A DNA stretch of 64,000 nucleotides, taken from Acidithiobacillus caldus ATCC 51756. Lineage in GTDB: Bacteria; Pseudomonadota; Gammaproteobacteria; Acidithiobacillales; Acidithiobacillaceae. Below are positions 9,148-17,615 of this stretch, piece by piece. The position numbers were made by a program, and so were the translations under genes. The stretch covers positions 441,549 through 505,548 of the forward strand of contig NZ_CP005986.1 of assembly GCF_000175575.2 (NCBI RefSeq), given 5' to 3'. The notes under the pieces are model-generated. The model saw nothing but the letters and a program-made list of their open reading frames with translations, ran no database searches and was not told the DNA's origin. Position 1 is the stretch's first letter, and every line of letters begins with the position of its first letter.

Positions 9148-9662
9148 CAGTGCCCGTCGCGCAGACCCTTGTCGTAGAGGATGCGACGCAGGATATCGCG
9201 GGCCGCCTCCCGGAACAGCAGGCGCTGGTCTTCCTCCTGCTGCACATTGGTGGCAAGGGGGTTGGAGCTACTGTAGCTGAAGCTGTGCTCCAACAGCAGG
9301 GGCTCGGGAGGGAGCAGTACCCGGTCGCCCTGGCGCAGACTGATCTCGGCGTGCAGGGTGTTGAGAAACTCCAGGGCGACGCCCGTACTCGGGCTGATAC
9401 TGATGATGCGCTGGCTGACGTAGGCGTTGCGGATATCGAGGACGGGCGCCGTGGGCGAACTCCGATTGCCGTCCAAGGCAAGCTCCCGCTCCACCGCCGT
9501 GGCCAGGGATCCTCCCGCCGGTCCCGAGGCAAGAACCTGCAGACCCTGCAGGCGCGGCGGGATCGTGCTGCCCGTGGGCAGATGGAAGCCGCAGGCGCTG
9601 AGGCTCATCCCCAGCAACGTCACCGCAAGCCGCAGCGCCCAAGCCCAAGGCAAGCGTTGCAT
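9147..9662 (-). CDS. lptE: LPS-assembly lipoprotein LptE
   Basis: 171-residue outer-membrane lipoprotein that plugs the LptD barrel during lipopolysaccharide export. A signal peptide with lipobox LSACGF (Cys about 24) is followed by the typical start of mature LptE, GFHLPTGSTIPPRLQGLQVL. It is joined by TGATG overlaps to both leuS (upstream) and holA (downstream), the standard arrangement. Sequence conservation in this family is low, so the call rests on lipobox, size and position as much as on residues. Confidence 0.88.
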   Translation of the reverse strand: MQRLPWAWALRLAVTLLGMSLSACGFHLPTGSTIPPRLQGLQVLASGPAGGSLATAVERELALDGNRSSPTAPVLDIRNAYVSQRIISISPSTGVALEFLNTLHAEISLRQGDRVLLPPEPLLLEHSFSYSSSNPLATNVQQEEDQRLLFREAARDILRRILYDKGLRDGH

Positions 9663-12133
9663 CAGGAGAGCACCAGATTGACGAGACGGCCAGGGACGAC
9701 GATGACTCGCCGCAATTCCTTGCCCTCCATGTGTTTCTGGACCTGGGGATGCGCCAGGGTCAGAGACCGTATTTCCGCCTCATCGGCGCTGGCGGGGAAG
9801 TCCAGGCGCTCCCGCAGCTTGCCGTTTACCTGCACCACCAGGGTCAGGGTGTCGGCAACCAAGGCCTCGGGGTCTACCGTGGGCCAGGGGGTGTGTGCCA
9901 GAGCCGTTTTTCCCCCCAGCGCCATCCAGCAGGCCTCGGCCAGGTGGGGAGTGAAGGGTGCGAGCATCCGAACCAGAGCGCTCAGACCCTCGCCCAGGAC
10001 TGCACGGAGTTCGGGATCCTTTCCGTCCACCCGCGCCAAGGTGTTGGTCAGCTCCATGCACGCCGCTATGGCCACATTGAAGTGGTGGCGCTCTTCGAGG
10101 TTGAAGGTTACGCGCTCTATACATTGGTGGATGGCGCGGCGCAGGTCCCGGGCAGCGCCCGAAAGTTTGGCGGGCAGGGGGGTGGGCTCGCCATCGTAGT
10201 CCTGCACCAGGCGCCAGACGCGCTGCAGGAAGCGGTAGGCTCCCTCGACGGCGCTGTCCGACCATTCCAGAGACTGCTCGGGGGGCGCGGCAAAAAGGAT
10301 GAAGAGCCGCGCCGTATCGGCTCCATAGCGGTCCAGCAGCTCCTGCGGATCGACGGTGTTGCCCTTGGATTTGCTCATCTTGGCACCGTCCTTGAGGACC
10401 ATGCCCTGGGTGAGGAGGCGACGGAAGGGCTCATCGAAGCGACCATCGGCGGGCAAGAGCCCGAAGTCGCGCAGCAAGCGATTGAAGAAACGCGCGTAGA
10501 GCAGGTGCAGGACGGCGTGCTCGACACCACCGACGTACTGGTCCACGGGCATCCAGGACCAAGCGCGGGCATCCAGCATGCTGGCAGCGTCGGGACAGGT
10601 GAAGCGGGCAAAATACCAGGAACTCTCGACGAAAGTGTCCATGGTATCCGTCTCGCGCTGCGCCGGGGCGCCGCACTGGGGGCAGGGGACGTCCCGGAAG
10701 CTTGGATCGTCCAGCAGCGGTGAGCGCGGATCGCGCAACTGGTAATGGGTCGGCAGAACCACCGGCAGCTCCGCCTCGGGCACGGGCACGACGCCGCAGT
10801 GCGGGCAGTGGATCATGGGAATTGGGGTGCCCCAGTAACGCTGACGCGAGATGCCCCAGTCGCGCAGGCGCCAGTTCACGGTCTTACGGCCGAGACCGCG
10901 GGCTTCCAGGGCCGCAGTGATGCGGCTTTTCGCCTCCACCGAATCCAGGCCATCAAAGGGCCCGGAATTATAGAGGCGCCCGGGGCCCGTGTAGGCGGCG
11001 TCTACGGTGCCCGCATTCTCTGCCTGGGCGGGCTGGATCACCGGGCGAATGGGCAGGCCATACTTCTGGGCAAACTCGAAGTCGCGCTGATCGTGGGCCG
11101 GCACGGCCATGACCGCACCTTCGCCATAGCCCATGAGCACGAAATTGGCCGCCCAAACCGGCAGGGTCTCTCCCGTCAGGGGATGGCGCACGGAGATCCC
11201 CAGGGGGCGGCCGGCTTTTTCCTGGGTCTCCACGGTGGCTTCGGATACGGCCACGTGTTTGCAGTCCTCGACGAAGGCAGCGAGGTCCGAATCGGCACGG
11301 GCACGGGCCAATACCAGAGGATGCTCCGGGGCGAGGGCCAGATAGGTGGCTCCCATCAGGGTATCCGGACGGGTACTGAAGACCTTGATCACCCCATCCT
11401 CGTCCACCAGCGGAAAATGGATCTCCGCGCCCTCGGAACGGCCAATCCAGTTGCGTTGCATGGTCAGCACCTGATCTGGCCACTGTCCCTGCAACTGCTC
11501 GAGACCCTGCAGCAGTTCGTCGGCGTAGGCGGTGATGCGCAAGAACCACTGGCGAATTTCGCGGCGTTCCACCAGCGCGCCCGAGCGCCAGCCGCGGCCA
11601 TCCACCACCTGTTCGTTGGCGAGCACAGTCTGATCCACGGGGTCCCAGTTGACCGTACTTTCCTTCTGGTAGACGAGACCCCTTTCCCACAGTTTCAGGA
11701 ATAGCCACTGCTCCCAGCGATAGTACTCCGGGGTGCAGGTGGCAAACTCCCGCGTCCAGTCGTAGGACAGACCCAGGCGTTTCAACTGGCCGCGCATGTG
11801 GGCGATGTTCTCGAAGGTCCACTGCGCCGGAGCGACTCCGTGTTTCAACGCCGCGTTCTCGGCGGGCAGACCGAAGGCGTCCCAGCCCATGGGGTGGAGC
11901 ACGCTCTTGCCGCGCATGCGCTGATAGCGGGCGATGGCGTCGACGATGCTGTAGTTGCGGACGTGCCCCATGTGCAACTGCCCCGAGGGATAGGGGAACA
12001 TGGCCAGGACGTAATATTTTTCACCCTCGGGCGTGGCTGGGGCGCGATGATCCTTGCGCTCTTCCCAAAATTTCTGGATTTCCGCCTCGAGGGTCTGGGG
12101 CTGATAGGATCGCTCGTTCAGGGTGTCACTCAT
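9662..12133 (-). CDS. leuS: Leucine--tRNA ligase
   Basis: 823-residue class I synthetase charging tRNA-Leu. The HIGH motif appears as [17 protein letters not shown] (about 44-60). The CP1 editing domain includes the TRPDT-type motif [13 protein letters not shown] zinc-type ribbon carries CPHC and CPQC, and KMSKS is [13 protein letters not shown] (about 585). An open frame extends 255 bp further upstream, but [23 protein letters not shown] at 12133 is the family N-terminus. First gene of the leuS-lptE-holA-proA-birA-coaX block, 88 bp downstream of yhbY. Confidence 0.97.
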   Translation of the reverse strand: MSDTLNERSYQPQTLEAEIQKFWEERKDHRAPATPEGEKYYVLAMFPYPSGQLHMGHVRNYSIVDAIARYQRMRGKSVLHPMGWDAFGLPAENAALKHGVAPAQWTFENIAHMRGQLKRLGLSYDWTREFATCTPEYYRWEQWLFLKLWERGLVYQKESTVNWDPVDQTVLANEQVVDGRGWRSGALVERREIRQWFLRITAYADELLQGLEQLQGQWPDQVLTMQRNWIGRSEGAEIHFPLVDEDGVIKVFSTRPDTLMGATYLALAPEHPLVLARARADSDLAAFVEDCKHVAVSEATVETQEKAGRPLGISVRHPLTGETLPVWAANFVLMGYGEGAVMAVPAHDQRDFEFAQKYGLPIRPVIQPAQAENAGTVDAAYTGPGRLYNSGPFDGLDSVEAKSRITAALEARGLGRKTVNWRLRDWGISRQRYWGTPIPMIHCPHCGVVPVPEAELPVVLPTHYQLRDPRSPLLDDPSFRDVPCPQCGAPAQRETDTMDTFVESSWYFARFTCPDAASMLDARAWSWMPVDQYVGGVEHAVLHLLYARFFNRLLRDFGLLPADGRFDEPFRRLLTQGMVLKDGAKMSKSKGNTVDPQELLDRYGADTARLFILFAAPPEQSLEWSDSAVEGAYRFLQRVWRLVQDYDGEPTPLPAKLSGAARDLRRAIHQCIERVTFNLEERHHFNVAIAACMELTNTLARVDGKDPELRAVLGEGLSALVRMLAPFTPHLAEACWMALGGKTALAHTPWPTVDPEALVADTLTLVVQVNGKLRERLDFPASADEAEIRSLTLAHPQVQKHMEGKELRRVIVVPGRLVNLVLS

Positions 12134-12221
12134 GGTGTACTGGACTTCCGTCTCGGATAGGGTTGCCTGCTTGCGCGGCAGGAAGCTGTTCTGGAAAACG
12201 TGACGTGGATTGCGCCACGAC

Positions 12222-12563
12222 TCAGTGTCGTGTCCGCCGCGCCGCCACCTTTCGGGCAGGTACCGGCGTGGCTGCACTGGCCAAGGTGCCGGGCTCGGGT
12301 GGGCGCGGACGGTAAAGAATGAGGATACGACCGATACGGGCAATGGCTTCGGCACCACTGGTGGCCAGGATCTCGGCCACCATGGCATCCCGAAGCTCGC
12401 GCTCCACAGCGGGCAGGCGCACCTTGATGAGCTCGTGGTGGAGCAGAACCCGATCCAGTTCCTCCATCAGTGCCGGACCGAGGCCTGCGCTGCCCACCAG
12501 GAGCACGGGCTGCAGCGGATGGGCGCGCGCCTTCAGGGCCTGTCTTTCTTTGCTGCTCAACAT
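12222..12563 (-). CDS. yhbY: YhbY family ribosome-assembly RNA-binding protein
   Basis: 113-residue CRM-domain protein that binds pre-50S particles. The CRM fold spans about residues 1-95: [27 protein letters not shown], then ELIKVRLP and the GRILILYRP end strand, with the GxxG-type loop region. A basic tail ([11 protein letters not shown]) follows. The upstream in-frame extension is rejected because [12 protein letters not shown] is the family start and has GGGGAAG upstream. It is divergent from rlmE across 96 bp, a common pairing because both act on the large ribosomal subunit. Confidence 0.9.
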   Translation of the reverse strand: MLSSKERQALKARAHPLQPVLLVGSAGLGPALMEELDRVLLHHELIKVRLPAVERELRDAMVAEILATSGAEAIARIGRILILYRPRPPEPGTLASAATPVPARKVAARRTRH

Positions 12564-12659
12564 GCTATGCTTCCCCGACGGATGAGTGTGGAGAGTGTAC
12601 GGCCCAGCCTGCGGGTGGTCAAAGTCGCGGGCCTTGGTGTGTTGTCCTGGGGAGAGCCG

Positions 12660-13283
12660 GTGGCGCGCAGTAAATCCAGTAAGCAATGGTTACGCGAACA
12701 TTTTCAGGATCCCTTCGTGCAGCGGGCGGCGCGGGAGGGCTATCGTTCCCGGGCCAGCTACAAGTTATTGGAAATCCAGGAAAAGGACGGCCTCTTGCGG
12801 CGTGGGCAGCGGGTTCTGGATCTGGGCGCAGCACCGGGTGGCTGGACTCAGGTGGCCGCAGCCATCGTCGGATCTGAGGGACGTATCGTCGCCGTGGATC
12901 GTCTGGCCATGGATCCCGTCCCCGGAGCCTTGGTGATCCAGGGAGACATTTACGACGAAGCCGTCATCGCCCAATGCCGTGCCGCCTTTCCCGAGGGCGT
13001 TGATCTCATCCTCAGCGACATGGCGCCAAACCTCTCGGGCATTGCCAGCGCCGATCAGGCACGGGCCGTGGCCCTGTGCGAACTCGCCCTGGACTTGGCG
13101 CGGGAATGGCTGGTGCCCGGTGGCAAGCTGCTCATGAAAGTGTTCATGGGGGCCGGAGCGCAGGAGCTGCGCCGCGAACTGCAGGGTTCCTTTCGGCGCA
13201 TCGTCGTGCGCAAGCCCGAGGCCTCGCGCGCCCGTTCGGCAGAGCAGTACTGGTTAGCCCTGGATTATCGGCCCCCATCGTGA
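12660..13283 (+). CDS. rlmE: 23S rRNA (uridine-2'-O-)-methyltransferase RlmE
   Basis: 207-residue FtsJ/RrmJ methyltransferase that methylates U2552 in the A loop of 23S rRNA. N-terminus SKQWLREHFQDPFVQRAAREGYRSRASYKLLEI matches E. coli RlmE. The SAM-binding motif is VLDLGAAPGGWTQVA (about 55-69). The catalytic K-D-K-E set is visible: K in ASYKL, D in LSDMAPN, K in LLMKVFMG, and E in VRKPEASR. The start is GTG at 12660 with GGGGAG 6-11 nt upstream and gives the family length (209 in E. coli). An ATG at 12582 would add 26 atypical residues. Confidence 0.94.
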   Translation: MARSKSSKQWLREHFQDPFVQRAAREGYRSRASYKLLEIQEKDGLLRRGQRVLDLGAAPGGWTQVAAAIVGSEGRIVAVDRLAMDPVPGALVIQGDIYDEAVIAQCRAAFPEGVDLILSDMAPNLSGIASADQARAVALCELALDLAREWLVPGGKLLMKVFMGAGAQELRRELQGSFRRIVVRKPEASRARSAEQYWLALDYRPPS

Positions 13284-13332
13284 CGCTCCTGCCCACACGG
13301 TCCACCCAGCTCGCCTTGATCCCGGTGTCCCG

Positions 13333-13362
13333 TGGACAGGCTCCGTTGCTCCGCCCTATAAT
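13333..13362 (+). promoter_or_regulatory. Sigma-70-type promoter of tRNA-Arg
   Basis: TGGACA (13333-13338) and a perfect TATAAT (13357-13362) are separated by 18 bp and end 9 bp before the mature tRNA. The placement fits a stable-RNA promoter. Confidence 0.6.
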
Positions 13363-13371
13363 GCGGTTCAA

Positions 13372-13448
13372 GCGCGGTTAGCTCAGCTGGATAGAGCGTT
13401 GGCCTCCGAAGCCAAAGGCCAGAGGTTCGAATCCTCTACCGCGCACCA
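13372..13448 (+). tRNA. tRNA-Arg (anticodon CCG), island attachment site
   Basis: 77-nt cloverleaf with encoded CCA. The acceptor stem GCGCGGT/ACCGCGC is perfect. The D-arm is GCTC/GAGC, the anticodon arm is TTGGC-CTCCGAA-GCCAA (anticodon CCG), and the T-arm is AGAGG-TTCGAAT-CCTCT. A terminator hairpin follows (13457-13488) ending in TTTTTCTTT. The tRNA is intact and is followed 111 bp later by an integrase, so it is the reconstituted copy at an integration site. Its 3' part and terminator recur at 27195-27307. Confidence 0.97.
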
Positions 13449-13511
13449 AGTAAATCAAGGCTCTAGGTAATGGTCTAGGGCCTTTTTCTTTGCCAGATTG
13501 ATTTTCCGCGA
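13399..13511 (+). repeat. Left copy of 113-bp imperfect direct repeat (attL-like)
   Basis: Covers the tRNA-Arg anticodon arm through the CCA, the tRNA terminator and the sequence ending ATTTTCCGCGA. The copy at 27195-27307 has the same length with no net gap. The longest shared blocks are GGTTCGAATCC, CGCGCACCAA, ATCAAGGCTC, TTTTTCTTTGCC and TGATTTTCCGCGA. Differences in the stems are often compensatory, so the two copies derive from related but not identical tRNA-Arg genes. Confidence 0.7.
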
Positions 13512-13559
13512 CACTGGCGCGACACTCCCAGAAGAGCGAGGGCTTTTCTGGGGTCCGGT

Positions 13560-14633
13560 ATGGCAACCATCTCTCCACGGTACGATGACCAAAATATCCG
13601 CATCGGCTGGCAGGTGCGCATCCGCAAGCGGGGCTTTCCGCAGCAGGTCAGAACATTTCGCACCAAGGCTGAAGCCGAAGCCTGGGCACGGTCCATCGAG
13701 GCGGAGATGGATCGGGGCGTCTGGCAAGACCGCAGCGAAGCCGAGCGGACCACGGTAGGCGAGCTGCTGGATCGGTACGCAAGGGAAGTCTTGGCAGACA
13801 AGAAACACTGCACACCGGAGCTTTCCCGCCTCAAGACGCTCGATGATGCTTTTGGCCGCGTTGCTGTGGCCCGCCTCACGTCGAGCGCCATCGCTTCCTT
13901 TAGAGATAAGAGGCTCCGAGATGAGGGACGAGGCGGAAAGCCAGTCTCAGGTCAGACCGTCAAACACGAGATTGGGCTGCTGCATCGTGTGCTGAAGAAG
14001 GCAGAACGTGAATGGGGTATTGCGCTACCCATGGGCTTGCCGACAGAGAAGGTGCAGGCTCCAAAACTCCCCCAGGGCCGGGACCGTCGGTTACAGGGTA
14101 ACGAGGAAGAAAGGCTCTTGGCCGCGTGCGCCAGGGCGCGCAATCCCTGGCTCCTGCCGTTGACCCGGTTCGCCATAGAAACCGCCATGCGGGCCGGTGA
14201 GATGCTGGAAACGAAGGGCACGGCAGACCCAGAGACCGGCGAGCGGCCCATCCAGACAACCGGCCTGCTCTGGAAGCATGTTGACCTCAAAAAGCGCACG
14301 GCCACGCTTCCCATGACGAAGAACGGCACGGCGCGGGTGGTGCCCCTGTCGAGTGTGGCGGTGGAGATTCTGCGAGGCCTGCCGCGAAGCATGGATGGTC
14401 GGGTGTTCGGGACGACCTACGAAGCCATCCACTTGAGCTTCACGAGGGCCTGCAAGCGCGCTGGCATCGAAGACTTGCGGTTCCACGACCTGCGGCATGA
14501 GGCCACGTCCAGGCTCTTTGAAAGGGACCTCAATCCCATGCAGGTAGCCGCCATCACGGGCCACAAGACTTTGCAGATGTTGAAGCGGTACACGCACCTC
14601 CGAGCCGAGGACTTGGCGAGGCTTCTAGGATGA
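13560..14633 (+). CDS. Tyrosine-type site-specific integrase
   Basis: 357-residue phage-type integrase that probably inserted the island at tRNA-Arg. It has an N-terminal arm-binding region (about 1-60, RIGWQVRIRKRGFPQQVRTFRTKAEAEAWA), a SAM-like core-binding domain (about 65-160), and a catalytic domain. The catalytic residues are visible: Arg in ETAMRAGEM, Lys in PMTKNGTARVVPL, HDLRHEATSRLF, and GHKTLQMLKRYTH with the Tyr nucleophile. An unusual stretch of about 25 residues (ETKGTADPETGERPIQTT) sits between the catalytic Arg and the beta strands. The gene looks intact and points away from the tRNA, as expected. Confidence 0.93.
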   Translation: MATISPRYDDQNIRIGWQVRIRKRGFPQQVRTFRTKAEAEAWARSIEAEMDRGVWQDRSEAERTTVGELLDRYAREVLADKKHCTPELSRLKTLDDAFGRVAVARLTSSAIASFRDKRLRDEGRGGKPVSGQTVKHEIGLLHRVLKKAEREWGIALPMGLPTEKVQAPKLPQGRDRRLQGNEEERLLAACARARNPWLLPLTRFAIETAMRAGEMLETKGTADPETGERPIQTTGLLWKHVDLKKRTATLPMTKNGTARVVPLSSVAVEILRGLPRSMDGRVFGTTYEAIHLSFTRACKRAGIEDLRFHDLRHEATSRLFERDLNPMQVAAITGHKTLQMLKRYTHLRAEDLARLLG

Positions 14634-14728
14634 AAATTTTTAACTCACCACTCCGATGCAGAGGCGACGTATTCATTCGTCCACCCCATGAATTATACCG
14701 TGAAAGGATCTACGGGCGGCCGTTGGGC

Positions 14729-14932
14729 TCAGGGCAGGGTATCCGCCAGCCTCCTTATGGCGGGATGCGGAACTGGCGTGTCCTTGGCAGAGGAGGTGCC
14801 ATTGAACAATCCTCCCTCCTCGACGGCATAGCCAGGAGATTGATGGCCGAGCCAACCAGTCAGAGCGAAGGCCAGGATCAGCAACCCTGGCCATTGGCAC
14901 TTTTTGAGCAGTGTTGCATTCGTTGCCTGCAC
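14729..14932 (-). CDS. Small signal-peptide-bearing protein behind a LexA operator
   Basis: 67-residue protein from a GTG start at 14932 with GGGGG 9-13 nt upstream; a TTG start at 14947 would give 72. Residues 11-34 form a typical signal peptide or single transmembrane helix (KKCQWPGLLILAFALTGWLG) with a possible cleavage after SPGYA. The remaining 30 residues are polar. I do not recognise a family. The start is 21 bp from a near-consensus SOS box, so expression is probably DNA-damage induced. Convergent with the integrase gene. It could be a damage-induced membrane peptide, by analogy with TisB-type toxins, but there is no sequence similarity to claim. Confidence 0.45.
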   Translation of the reverse strand: MQATNATLLKKCQWPGLLILAFALTGWLGHQSPGYAVEEGGLFNGTSSAKDTPVPHPAIRRLADTLP

Positions 14933-14953
14933 GGTGAAAGCCCCCAAGACGAT

Positions 14954-14973
14954 TACTGTACATTTATACAGTA
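14954..14973 (-). promoter_or_regulatory. LexA (SOS) box
   Basis: TACTG-N10-CAGTA with the inner CTGT-N8-ACAG fully conserved and an AT-rich spacer, matching the gammaproteobacterial SOS box consensus. It forms part of a larger palindrome (14952-14975, 9-bp arms). It lies directly upstream of the small minus-strand gene at 14729-14932 and 28 bp from the left end of the IS5-like element. Confidence 0.75.
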
Positions 14974-15001
14974 ATAGTTCGGCCCAGCGCAGTTCCCATT
15001 A

Positions 15002-16262
15002 GGAAGCTGCTGAAAAAGTCGGTGGTATACTGGGCAAAATGGTGCAGCGGGGGGTGGAAAGATGCGTGGAGCCAAGGTAGAGACTCAAGGGTTATTCAGC
15101 TACGTTTCCCCGGAGCAACGGGTGCCCCAGGACCATCCGCTGAGAGCGATCCGGGCTATCGTGGAGCGGTCCCTAGCGGAGATGGATAGCCACTTCAGCA
15201 CGATGTACTCGAGCTACGGTCGCCCCTCCATTCCCCCGGAGTTTCTCCTGCGCGCACTGCTCCTGCAGGTCTTCTACAGCATCCGCTCGGAACGGCAGCT
15301 GATGGAGCAACTCAACTACAACCTGCTGTTCCGCTGGTTTGTCGGTTTGGGAATGGACGACGAGGTCTGGGTGCCCACGGTCTTTACTAAGAATCGCGAT
15401 CGGTTGCTGGATCACGGGACGGTACGGGAATTCTTCCGATCCGTACTGGAACAGGCTCGCGGCCAGAATCTGCTCTCCGAAGAGCATTTCTCCGTCGATG
15501 GTACGCTGTTGGAGGCCTGGGCCTCGCAGAAATCCTTTCAGCCCAAGGATCCCGAAGATCGTAGCGGTGATGGCTCCGACTTCCGGGGCCAGGAGCGCAG
15601 CAATGAGACCCACGCATCGGTGACGGACCCCGATGCCCGGCTGTACAAGAAGGCTCCCGGAGAGGCGTCCCGTCTGGCCTACCTGGGTCATGTGCTCATG
15701 GATAATCGGCATGGATTGATTGCCGGGGAACAGGTGACCACCGCCGATGGCACGGCAGAAGTGGATGCCGCTACCCAATTGGTGGATGATCTGGGCGGGA
15801 ACCAGCGCATCACCCTCGGTGCCGACAAGGGCTATGACCGTCACGGCTTTGTTCAGGATCTCCGGGACCGGAATGTGACCCCTCATGTAGCCCGCAAGCG
15901 GAAAGGCTCGGCCATCGATGCCCGGACTACTCGCCACCGGGGCTATGCCATGAGCATCCACGTCCGGCGGCGGATAGAATCCATCTTCGGCTGGATGAAG
16001 ACTGTGGGAGGGATGCGGAAAACCCGATTCCGTGGTTTGGAACGGGTCGGTCTGCACTTCTCCTTGGCGGCCACCGCGTACAACCTCGTGCGGATGGCGC
16101 GACTGGCAGTGGCTTGATGGGATTCGTGCGTCCGGAATCCGTCCAAGGGCTACCAAAAGCTCAGAAAAACAACAAAACAGCTGCGCCCGCGCCTGTTTCC
16201 CGGGGTTTTGTGACCGAATATCCCAATCAAAAGAGATTTTTCAATATTTTTTCAGCGACCTC
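15002..16262 (+). mobile_element. IS5-like insertion sequence with 3-bp target duplication
   Basis: 1,261 bp. Imperfect terminal inverted repeats share GCTGAAAAA (left 15002-15017 begins GGAAGCTGCTGAAAAA; right end read inward begins GAGGTCGCTGAAAAA). Both sides are flanked by TTA (14999-15001 and 16263-16265). It carries one transposase gene. The insertion sits between the SOS box and the end of the DUF2130 gene. Confidence 0.75.
15062..16117 (+). CDS. IS5-family transposase
   Basis: 351-residue DDE transposase with an N-terminal DUF772-type domain (HPLRAIRAIVERSLAEMDSHF... GRPSIPPEFLLRALLLQVFYSIRSERQLMEQL). The catalytic core has FSVDGTLLEAWAS (first Asp), LGADKGYDRHGFV (second Asp) and RRRIESIFGWMKTVGGMRKTR (Glu). 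The frame is intact and the element may still be active. ATG start at 15062 follows GGGGTGGAAAG. Group within IS5 not determined; the TNA-type target duplication would suit the IS1031 group. Confidence 0.92.
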   Translation: MRGAKVETQGLFSYVSPEQRVPQDHPLRAIRAIVERSLAEMDSHFSTMYSSYGRPSIPPEFLLRALLLQVFYSIRSERQLMEQLNYNLLFRWFVGLGMDDEVWVPTVFTKNRDRLLDHGTVREFFRSVLEQARGQNLLSEEHFSVDGTLLEAWASQKSFQPKDPEDRSGDGSDFRGQERSNETHASVTDPDARLYKKAPGEASRLAYLGHVLMDNRHGLIAGEQVTTADGTAEVDAATQLVDDLGGNQRITLGADKGYDRHGFVQDLRDRNVTPHVARKRKGSAIDARTTRHRGYAMSIHVRRRIESIFGWMKTVGGMRKTRFRGLERVGLHFSLAATAYNLVRMARLAVA

Positions 16263-16265
16263 TTA

Positions 16266-16279
16266 GAGGGGCGCCCCTC
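16266..16279 (-). terminator. GC palindrome downstream of the DUF2130 gene
   Basis: GAGGGGCGCCCCTC is a perfect 14-bp palindrome 14 bp beyond the DUF2130 stop codon, at the 3' end of the defence-like operon. It has no loop of its own and no T-run, so a role in termination is tentative. Confidence 0.3.
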
Positions 16280-16293
16280 CCCTGTTTGCTGAC

Positions 16294-17586
16294 CTATTTC
16301 GACAGCTCATCAAACTTTGCCTTCATGGTTGGGTTGCCTCGGGTTAGGCGCTTGATGGTGACGTTCTGGGCCTTGTCGTTGGCCAGACGTAGGTTGCGAT
16401 CGGCACCCAGGAGGGCGTCCTTGGTTTTCTGCAGGTGATCTATCGACTTGTCGATCTCGTCGATGGCGGTTTGGAATCGCCGGGCCGCCAGATCGTAGTT
16501 TTTGGCAAAAGCGTCCTTGAAGCCTTCCAGTTCGGCCTCGAAATTGGTGATGTCGATGTTCTGCGCCTTGACCAGGGCCAGCTCCTGCCGATAGCGCAGG
16601 CTGTTCAGCGCCGCATTGCGCAACAGGGTGATCATGGGGAGGAAGAACTGCGGCCGGATGACGTACATCTTGGGGTATCGGTGCGAGACGTCGACGATGC
16701 CGGTGTTGTACAGCTCGTTATCGGATTCCAGGAGTGAGACCAGCACCGCGTACTCGCAGCCCTTCTCGGTGCGGTCCTTGTCGAGCTCCTTGAAGAAATC
16801 CTCGTTGCGCTTCTTCGTGGTCGTGGTGTCTGCCTCGTTCTTCATCTCAAACATGATGGACACGATCTCGATGGGATTGGCGGGATCGGTGTGGTCGAAG
16901 TCACGGAAGATATAATCCCCTTTGCTCCCGGTGCGGGCGTCGGTGTCCTTCTCGAAGTAGGCATTGGGGAAGGCGGTAGCGCGAATTTGGTTGAAAGTGA
17001 CCTCACAGTGCTGTTCCAGCGTCTCACCCAGCATCTTGGTGGAGAGGCGCGCCTTCATATCGCGTAGTCGCTCGATGGCCTCGTCGCGGTCGCGGATCTG
17101 GGTTTGGTATTTTTCGATCAAGGCTTTTTCAGCCAACTCTTTTTCCAGCGCGGCTCGGTCCAAGGCTGCGCGTAGGGCATCGCGTTCCTGCTGCACGCTC
17201 TCGATAGACTCCCGGATGGCCAGGGCCTTGCTCGTGTCGTGGGCCTGGACCTGGGCCTGGAGCTTCTGGATCTCGGCGTCCTTTTCGGCAGCGACCCGCT
17301 GGAGCTGGTTCAAGAGCTTGGCCTCGGACAGTTCGGATAGCGAAGCAATCTGGGCCTGGAGCCTCGCGATTACTGCCTCTTTATCGGCCACCGACTGTTG
17401 GCGCTCCTGCTCCCATTGCGCGCGGGCGAGCTGCAAGGCCGTCTCCTTGTCGTGCTCCGCCAGTGCTAGACGCTCGGTCACTTGCTTGTTGAACTCCTTA
17501 TCGCGGACCTGTCGCAGTATTTCGGCATAGCCGGATTCATCGACTTGAAAGGCCGTATGGCAATGAGGGCAGACGATTTCTGGCAT
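16294..17586 (-). CDS. DUF2130 protein with PD-(D/E)XK-like nuclease motif
   Basis: 430 residues. An N-terminal zinc-ribbon half (CPHC, residues 6-9) is followed by a long charged coiled coil (about 25-185, rich in E, K, Q and A). The C-terminal DUF2130 domain has [29 protein letters not shown], where Asp224 and Glu247-x-Lys249 fit a D...ExK nuclease core. An upstream extension is dropped: ATG at 17586 has GGAG 8-11 nt before it and starts [14 protein letters not shown]. It lies 29 bp after the GIY-YIG gene and is probably the last gene of that operon. The coiled coil plus nuclease fold suggests DNA binding; the substrate is unknown. Confidence 0.75.
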   Translation of the reverse strand: MPEIVCPHCHTAFQVDESGYAEILRQVRDKEFNKQVTERLALAEHDKETALQLARAQWEQERQQSVADKEAVIARLQAQIASLSELSEAKLLNQLQRVAAEKDAEIQKLQAQVQAHDTSKALAIRESIESVQQERDALRAALDRAALEKELAEKALIEKYQTQIRDRDEAIERLRDMKARLSTKMLGETLEQHCEVTFNQIRATAFPNAYFEKDTDARTGSKGDYIFRDFDHTDPANPIEIVSIMFEMKNEADTTTTKKRNEDFFKELDKDRTEKGCEYAVLVSLLESDNELYNTGIVDVSHRYPKMYVIRPQFFLPMITLLRNAALNSLRYRQELALVKAQNIDITNFEAELEGFKDAFAKNYDLAARRFQTAIDEIDKSIDHLQKTKDALLGADRNLRLANDKAQNVTIKRLTRGNPTMKAKFDELSK

Positions 17587-17615
17587 GGTATGGCTCCTTG
17601 GCGAACGCGGACTTT

